A stretch of DNA of 37,117 nucleotides from CAZNRY01 sp964575675 (GTDB taxonomy: Bacteria; Eisenbacteria; RBG-16-71-46; CAIMUX01; VGJL01): the NCBI GenBank assembly GCA_964575675.1, contig CAZNRY010000013.1:1-37117 (forward strand). The letters are read 5' to 3'. Within the stretch, counting starts at the first letter, position 1. The number at the start of each line of letters is the position of its first letter. Shown piece after piece: positions 33,122-37,117 of the stretch. The notes under the pieces are model-generated. The model saw only the letters and a list, made by a program, of their open reading frames with translations, did no database searches and was not told the origin of the DNA. Both the position numbers and the translations under genes were made by a program.

Positions 33122-34315
33122 GTGCGCCCCGAGCCCTACATCGCCGGATCGGCCCTGACCCACCTCGAGTGCGCCCGCTGTGGGCGGCGCGAGGACCCGG
33201 AGCGGATTGCGACGGTCTGCCCCGATTGCGGCGGGCCGCTCCTCGCCCGTTACGATCTCGAGCGGGCGGACCTGCGCGGCCTGCCGGTCGACCTCGCCCT
33301 GCGACCGGCTGATCTCTGGCGCTTTGCGGAACTCCTGCCGATCCGCGCCGCCCGGTGCCGCGTTGGTCTCGGCGAGGGGATGACCCCCCTTCTCGCAGTC
33401 CCGCGTCTGGGTCGCGAGCTCGGCGTCGAAAACCTCTGGATCAAGGATGAAGGCCGCAATCCGACCGGATCGTTCAAATCCCGCGGGATGGCGATCGCCG
33501 TCGCCCGCGCCGCCGAGCTGGGCATCTCCGCGTGCATGGCTCCCTCTGCCGGAAACGCCGGGCTCGCCCTCGCCGTCTACGTTGCTCGCCACGGCTTGCG
33601 CGCGCTCGTTGCATTCCCCGAGGACATCCCGCCGGCCTTCGTGCGGGATTGTCGCTTCTACGGCGCAGAGGTGATCGTTGCCGGAGCGACGATTCGGGAG
33701 GCGGGTGCGGCGATGCGCCGCCACGTATTGGAGAACAAGGGCTGGGAGCAGGCCCTCGACCTCTCGACCCTGCGCGAGCCGTACCGCCTCGAGGGAAAGA
33801 AGACGATGGGCTATGAGATCGCCGAACAACTCGGCGGGCGCCTCCCCGACGTGATCCTCTACCCGACCGGGGGCGGTACCGGCCTGATCGGCATATGGAA
33901 GGCGATCGAGGAAATGATCGCTCTCCGGTGGCTCGCGGACACAAAACGGCCCCGCATGATCGCGGTCCAGATGGAAGGATGCGCGCCGATCGTCGATGCC
34001 TTCGAGGCGGGCTCGGCCGCCGCGAACCCGATTCCGGACGCAAAGACGAGGTGCTGGGGCCTCCGCGTCCCCGCGCCGTTCGCCGACCGCGAGATTCTCT
34101 CCGTCCTCCGCGAGAGCAACGGTTTCGCCGTTCGCGTGGGCGAGGGCGAACTTTTGCCCGCCTATCGCAATGCCGCGCGTCTCGAGGGAATCGACGTCGC
34201 GCCGGAGGGCGCCGCGGCGCTCGCCGCCATTCCGATTCTCCAACGCGACGGACGACTGACGTCATCCGATCGCATCGTGGCGCTCAATACGGCATCATCT
34301 GGAATGTACAAGTAG
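33122..34315 (+). CDS. thrC: Threonine synthase
   Basis: PLP enzyme converting O-phosphohomoserine to threonine, last step of the pathway; cytoplasmic, 397 aa. An N-terminal zinc-ribbon-like part (CARC, C17/C20; CPDC, C33/C36) is typical of the archaeal/bacterial short form. The PLP lysine is K119 in NPTGSFKSRG; SAGNAGLALAVYVARHG follows, and the phosphate-binding loop is PTGGGTGLIGIWKA (about 248-261). The C-terminus carries EGAAALAAIPILQRDG, normal for the family. The GTG at 33122 is chosen because the zinc ribbon begins soon after; there is no Shine-Dalgarno, but a -10-like box just upstream suggests a leaderless message. It is flanked by two copies of a palindromic repeat, with no other threonine-pathway gene nearby. 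Confidence 0.93.
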   Translation: MRPEPYIAGSALTHLECARCGRREDPERIATVCPDCGGPLLARYDLERADLRGLPVDLALRPADLWRFAELLPIRAARCRVGLGEGMTPLLAVPRLGRELGVENLWIKDEGRNPTGSFKSRGMAIAVARAAELGISACMAPSAGNAGLALAVYVARHGLRALVAFPEDIPPAFVRDCRFYGAEVIVAGATIREAGAAMRRHVLENKGWEQALDLSTLREPYRLEGKKTMGYEIAEQLGGRLPDVILYPTGGGTGLIGIWKAIEEMIALRWLADTKRPRMIAVQMEGCAPIVDAFEAGSAAANPIPDAKTRCWGLRVPAPFADREILSVLRESNGFAVRVGEGELLPAYRNAARLEGIDVAPEGAAALAAIPILQRDGRLTSSDRIVALNTASSGMYK

Positions 34316-34334
34316 CACATCTTGGCTGATTTGT

Positions 34335-34444
34335 CTTCGGCTGAGAAGCGAGTCCGCGCGCCGCGAGGTCCGGCGCCCCGGGGAGAATAGCCGGACCGAG
34401 CGGATGCGCGAGGCGAGCTTCTCAAGTCCGCTCAAACTGGTCTA
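34335..34444. repeat. Palindromic intergenic element, copy 2
   Basis: The second copy of the element lies 20 nt after the thrC stop, in the same orientation as copy 1. It begins CTTCGGCTGAGAAGCGAG and ends CGAGCTTCTCAAGTCCGC plus TCAAACTGGTCTA. The inner arms are intact, the right terminal arm nearly so, but the left terminal arm (just before 34335) matches in only about half of its positions, so this copy is more decayed. It may also end the convergent transcripts of thrC and the EamA-like gene. Confidence 0.72.
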
Positions 34445-34494
34445 GGATGGCCGGCCGCGAGCGCCGGTCCCTCATGCCCCCGCGACCGGCCGTC

Positions 34495-34860
34495 CTATCT
34501 AACTACAAACCAGACGCCGACCAGGATCAGCCCGATCCCCGCGTACTGGAGAGCCGAGAGCCGCTCGCCGAACATGAAGTACTGCACGGCGAGGATCACG
34601 AGGTAGCCCAGGCTCACCATCAGCGGATAGGCGAGCGAGAGCTTGAGATTCCGCAGCGCAAGCGAGTAGCAAGCGAGGTTGCTTGCGAAGCAGACGAGCG
34701 CGAGGAGGTAGGTCCAGCTCGTGAAGGGCGCGATGGGAGCGAGCGCCGTCCCCTCGAGCCGCAGCAGCGGCCGCACCGCGTGGCTCATCGACTACTTGAT
34801 CAGCACGTTCGCCAGTGCGTTCGGAACGAGGGCCGCCGCAAGGAAGACGTAGGAGGGCAC
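34495..34860 (-). pseudogene. EamA/SMR-type small transporter (ArnE/F-like) with in-frame amber stop
   Basis: A single frame runs from GTG 34860 to the TAA-type stop at 34495, but codon 23 is TAG (34792-34794). Ignoring it, the product would be about 121 aa: a first helix PSYVFLAAALVPNALANVLIK, then after the stop SMSHAVRPLLRLEG, TSWTYLLALVCFASNLACYS, LSLAYPLMVSLGYLVILAVQ and AGIGLILVGVWFVVR. That is the four-helix plan and length of ArnE/ArnF-type lipid-linked sugar flippases and SMR proteins. An ATG at 34788 just after the stop might restart a version lacking helix 1. The gene begins 17 nt after the upstream P-loop gene. Either it is a recent pseudogene or the base is a sequencing error. 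Confidence 0.68.
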
Positions 34861-34877
34861 GACGCAGATCCCGGGGC

Positions 34878-35498
34878 CTACGCCCGCCCCGAGGACTCCC
34901 CCTCGTCGAACAGGCCGAGCTGCTCGGTTCCCGCCGGCAGGGACGCCATGACCTGCTCGATCCACTGGTCGCGCGACCACGCGGGAAGGCGCACGCAGTC
35001 CACGCGGAAGTCCCGCAGCAGGGACTCGATCACCTTATCGATCTCCTGCTGGTACTCGGACTGCGTGTCGCGGACGCCGTCGAAACGCGGAGGGGTGACG
35101 ATCGGAACCTTCACGAGAAGCCCGTATGTCGGGATCCAGGACGCGATGATCTCGTCGAAAACGGAGATCCGGCCGTACTTCGCAACGAGGTATGCATAGT
35201 TGTCGAGCACCGACCGGTCGCAGACGATCACATCGTGGTGGACGACCGCCTCGATCTCGCGTGCGATCTGGGTGTGGAGGATCCACGCCTGCGCGTCAAT
35301 CGTCGTGTCTCGGTTGAGCGGCAGCGGGCAGGAGCGCGCGACCTCCTTCACCATGTCGACTCGCAGGTCGCGGCGCTTGAGACGGGCCGCGAGCTCGAAG
35401 CAAAGGGTCGTCTTGCCGACCCCGTGGGTGCCGAGAAACGCAACCTTCAACGGAGAAGGTTCGCGGCCAAGGGCATCCTGGTCGGGCTGTGGTAGCAT
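34878..35498 (-). CDS. P-loop AAA_28/NadR-like ATPase or kinase
   Basis: Cytoplasmic nucleotide-binding protein, 206 aa from the ATG at 35498. Walker A GTHGVGKTT (23-31) is followed by a Walker-B-like VIVCDRSVLDNYAYL (90-104) and an Arg-rich lid region (SRDQWIEQVMASLPAG). The GTHGxGKTTL and CDRSxLDNxAY phrases are those of the AAA_28 family, related to the kinase domain of NadR and to thymidylate-kinase-like enzymes; the substrate is unknown. I prefer 35498 over an upstream in-frame start because a -35/-10 pair ends 10 nt before it. It heads a unit with the EamA-like gene and is divergent from the rhomboid gene. Confidence 0.82.
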   Translation of the reverse strand: MLPQPDQDALGREPSPLKVAFLGTHGVGKTTLCFELAARLKRRDLRVDMVKEVARSCPLPLNRDTTIDAQAWILHTQIAREIEAVVHHDVIVCDRSVLDNYAYLVAKYGRISVFDEIIASWIPTYGLLVKVPIVTPPRFDGVRDTQSEYQQEIDKVIESLLRDFRVDCVRLPAWSRDQWIEQVMASLPAGTEQLGLFDEGESSGRA

Positions 35499-35508
35499 GA
35501 CGGACGCG

Positions 35509-35537
35509 AGCCTATCACGGGCGGCAAGGAGCGGCAA
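35509..35537 (-). promoter_or_regulatory. Candidate leaderless promoter of the AAA_28 gene
   Basis: Minus strand: -35 TTGCCG (35532-35537), 17-nt spacer, -10 TAGGCT (35509-35514), then 10 nt to the ATG at 35498. The expected transcription start is within 3-4 nt of the start codon. The arrangement closely matches the promoter at 29781-29810. Confidence 0.55.
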
Positions 35538-35587
35538 CGACCGTCCTGAACACCATCGTTCGGTACGGACCGCCAGCCGGAGGATCA

Positions 35588-36493
35588 TTGACCCACATCA
35601 AGATCGGCGACTCCCTCTTCCTCATCCCGGACGAGCAGTGGGAGGATTGGGTCCGCAGGGGCTTGATCCCACCGAGCGCATGGGTCCTCTCCCCCGTATG
35701 GACCGACGGCGTCTGGCGCCTCGCCGACTCCCTCGAGGTCTATCACCTCTTCATCCCGTCGCGTTCCGAGATCCCTCGGCGTCATGCACCTGGATTGGGA
35801 GACACGATCTTCCCCCGGCGCGGGCTGTCGATGACGGAGGGCTTGATCCTCCTGAACCTGACGATCACCTGCGTCCTCTTTCTCGTCTGGCGCGACCTTT
35901 ACGACATGCGTCTCACCTGGTTCCTGCGATTCGTGCGGAACTTCGTCGGGTCGGGCAAGGGATTCTTCGCGCTCCTTGCGCCGTTGTTCATGCACGCCTC
36001 TCCGTCGCACCTCTTCTACAACATGATCGCCCTCCTCGCGGCGGGAAGCGTGACCGAGTACTTCTACGGCAAGGGACGGATGCTCGCGACCTATCTGATG
36101 GCCGGCTTCGGCGGGGCTGCGATGTCGCTTGCGCTGCGGCCGATGCCGGCCGTTTCCGTTGGCGCTTCGGGGGCGATCTTCGGTCTCTACGGACTCTCGA
36201 TCCTCTTCCTGCTGCGCAACTTCCGTCGATTTGACGACGTCCACCGGTGGAAGACCTTCCGCGTCTATCTGCCGATCGCGGTCTTGGCCGTCTTCCCTTC
36301 GATCGCCGGGGAGCGGGTCGACTTCTACGGGCATCTGGGCGGACTGCTGACGGGATGCGCGATCGGGATCTTCCTGCCGGCGGGCGCGCGGCTCGCCTAC
36401 GTGACGGAAAAACCGATTCTGGGCGTTTCGACCGGGGCGCCGGGTGGAACGCCGGGCGCCACGGATCGACCGGGAGAGGCGCCCGTCGGGTGA
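35588..36493 (+). CDS. Rhomboid-family intramembrane serine protease
   Basis: Inner-membrane protease of 301 aa that cleaves transmembrane segments. TTG start at 35588 with GGAGG 4 nt upstream. The N-terminal ~60 residues (HIKIGDSLFLIPDEQWEDWV, then GLIPPSAWVLSPVWTDGVWR) are cytoplasmic and resemble a small GYF-2-like adaptor domain. The membrane part carries HASPSHLFYNMIALLAAGSV (H141, N145 for the oxyanion hole), the active-site GASGAIFGLYG (S194) and the histidine in VDFYGHLGGLLTG (H249). All catalytic residues are present. The last ~35 residues are a Gly/Pro/Thr-rich tail. It is followed closely by a truncated Zn-ribbon ORF and birA. Confidence 0.93.
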   Translation: MTHIKIGDSLFLIPDEQWEDWVRRGLIPPSAWVLSPVWTDGVWRLADSLEVYHLFIPSRSEIPRRHAPGLGDTIFPRRGLSMTEGLILLNLTITCVLFLVWRDLYDMRLTWFLRFVRNFVGSGKGFFALLAPLFMHASPSHLFYNMIALLAAGSVTEYFYGKGRMLATYLMAGFGGAAMSLALRPMPAVSVGASGAIFGLYGLSILFLLRNFRRFDDVHRWKTFRVYLPIAVLAVFPSIAGERVDFYGHLGGLLTGCAIGIFLPAGARLAYVTEKPILGVSTGAPGGTPGATDRPGEAPVG

Positions 36494-36503
36494 GATTCGA
36501 CCC

Positions 36504-36737
36504 ATGAGCCGTCCCCGATCGACGGAGAGGAGTTTCTTCCGGTTCTGTCCCGTCTGCGCGACGCCGCTCAACCGAGCCGAGCGGGACGGCATGACGCGCC
36601 CCACCTGTCCGGCATGCGGCTTCGTCCAGTACCGGAACCCCGTGGTCGGCGTGGCCGCGATCATGGTGCTCGGGATCGTGAACCTCTTCGGCATCGAACC
36701 CGCGGCTGCCATCGCCGCCGAAGCGCTTGTCCGCTAA
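36504..36737 (+). CDS. Small Zn-ribbon ORF, apparently a truncated NUDIX hydrolase start
   Basis: 77-aa product starting at ATG 36504, 10 nt after the rhomboid stop. Residues 14-45 carry two CxxC pairs (FCPVC and CPACGFVQYRNPVVGVAAI), which is exactly how zinc-ribbon NUDIX hydrolases begin. The NUDIX box (GX5EX7REUXEEXGU) that should follow is missing. Instead the chain ends with a hydrophobic IMVLGIVNLFGIEPAAAIAA segment and a short tail. It looks like the 5' end of a NUDIX gene fused by deletion to something else, although a genuine small Zn-ribbon membrane protein is possible. It overlaps the birA start by 10 nt, suggesting that it is still translated. Confidence 0.55.
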   Translation: MSRPRSTERSFFRFCPVCATPLNRAERDGMTRPTCPACGFVQYRNPVVGVAAIMVLGIVNLFGIEPAAAIAAEALVR

Positions 36738-37117
36738 GGCCGACCTCGGGGCAGGGCGGATCGCCCTGCCCGAGATCGACAGCACCAATGCCGAGGGCTT
36801 CCGGCGGGCTGCAGGTCTGCCGGGACCAACCTGGATCCTCGCCGGGGTCCAGACCGCCGGTCGCGGTCGGCGGGCAAGGCCCTGGTCCAGCCCGCCCGGC
36901 AACTTCCACGGCACTCTGGTTCTGAAACCGACCGAACCGCCCGAGATCGTGGCGTTGCGGTCCTTTGCGGCCGCGCTGGCCTTGCGCGATGCCTTGGTGG
37001 CGTTGAGCGGATTGCCGGTCGGCTTCACCTTGAAATGGCCGAACGACGTGCTGTGCAACGGCGGGAAGCTTGCCGGAATTCTTCTGGAAAGCTCTGGTCT
37101 CGGGGGGCCGAACCCCG
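36728..37117 (+). CDS. birA: Biotin--[acetyl-CoA-carboxylase] ligase, 5' part
   Basis: Attaches biotin to the carrier protein of acetyl-CoA carboxylase through biotinyl-AMP; cytoplasmic. The frame is open from TTG 36728 to the window edge (130 codons). It shows the family motifs in order: EIDSTNAEGFRRA, AGVQTAGRGRRARPWSSPPG (biotin- and ATP-binding loop), NFHGTLVLKP, and LKWPNDVLCNGGKLAGILLE (active-site KWPND, with the biotin-contacting lysine in GGKLAGI). There is no N-terminal DNA-binding helix-turn-helix, so it is the catalytic-only, group I type and not a repressor. The start is uncertain since no Shine-Dalgarno is evident; coupling to the preceding ORF is likely. Confidence 0.9.

Noticed and set aside
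32738..34243. 1.5-kb upstream extension of the glycosyltransferase frame on the minus strand, which would give a 1033-aa protein
   Set aside because: It is antisense to threonine synthase, whose motifs are unmistakable, and its translation is Arg/Glu/Pro-rich without domain features; the membrane protein starts cleanly at 32737.

Overview
The window reads like a high-GC chromosome piece from an uncultured Gram-negative bacterium of the FCB side of the tree, most like Candidatus Eisenbacteria. Three things in the sequence point there: secreted proteins ending in FlgD-type Ig-like sorting domains (as in type IX-like secretion), Cys-rich 'GACC...C...C...NPC' repeats shared by several secreted proteins, and many TPR-fused membrane glycosyltransferases. 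A TonB receptor, a MacA-type adaptor and split MacB-type permeases indicate an outer membrane. The taxonomy is inference; no rRNA or tRNA gene was seen.

Layout. 1-984 (minus): 5' part of a TonB-dependent receptor preceded by a cobalamin riboswitch. 1282-7421 (plus): overlapping or closely spaced genes for two GT-C glycosyltransferases with TPR tails and one long TPR protein. 7422-9057: an accessory island with a zinc-ribbon plus PD-(D/E)XK-like nuclease. 9110-16892 (minus): a seven-bladed RCC1-like secreted protein and a 1735-residue secreted metalloprotease with a CLCA-type HExxH...GxxD site. 17160-21565 (minus): three overlapping genes in the order TPR-CHAT protease, ECF sigma factor, anti-sigma factor. 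21884-23180: a graveyard of three gene remnants. 23409-27975 (plus): MacA-like adaptor, ATPase and two paralogous MacB-like permeases. 28047-29771 (minus): NodIJ-type ABC exporter. 29972-31057: uncharacterised lipoprotein. 31142-32737 (minus): another GT-C enzyme. 33122-34315: threonine synthase, flanked on both sides by a 110-bp palindromic repeat. 34495-35498 (minus): a P-loop kinase-like protein and an EamA/SMR-type transporter broken by an amber codon. 35588-37117: rhomboid protease, a truncated Zn-ribbon ORF and the start of birA.

The most interesting unit is the CHAT / ECF / anti-sigma operon, with a secreted metalloprotease directly downstream. The overlaps predict co-translation. The topology (exported, C-terminally anchored CHAT protease; single-pass anti-sigma factor) suggests a protease-triggered sigma switch, conceptually like the Csx29 (TPR-CHAT)/Csx30/RpoE module of type III-E CRISPR, but with no CRISPR components visible. 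The metalloprotease may be an output. This link is inference from gene order only.

Two minus-strand genes (29771, 35498) and probably thrC have a recognisable -10 box only 7-10 nt before the start codon and no Shine-Dalgarno sequence, suggesting leaderless transcripts. Other genes carry good GGAGG boxes, so both initiation modes seem to coexist.
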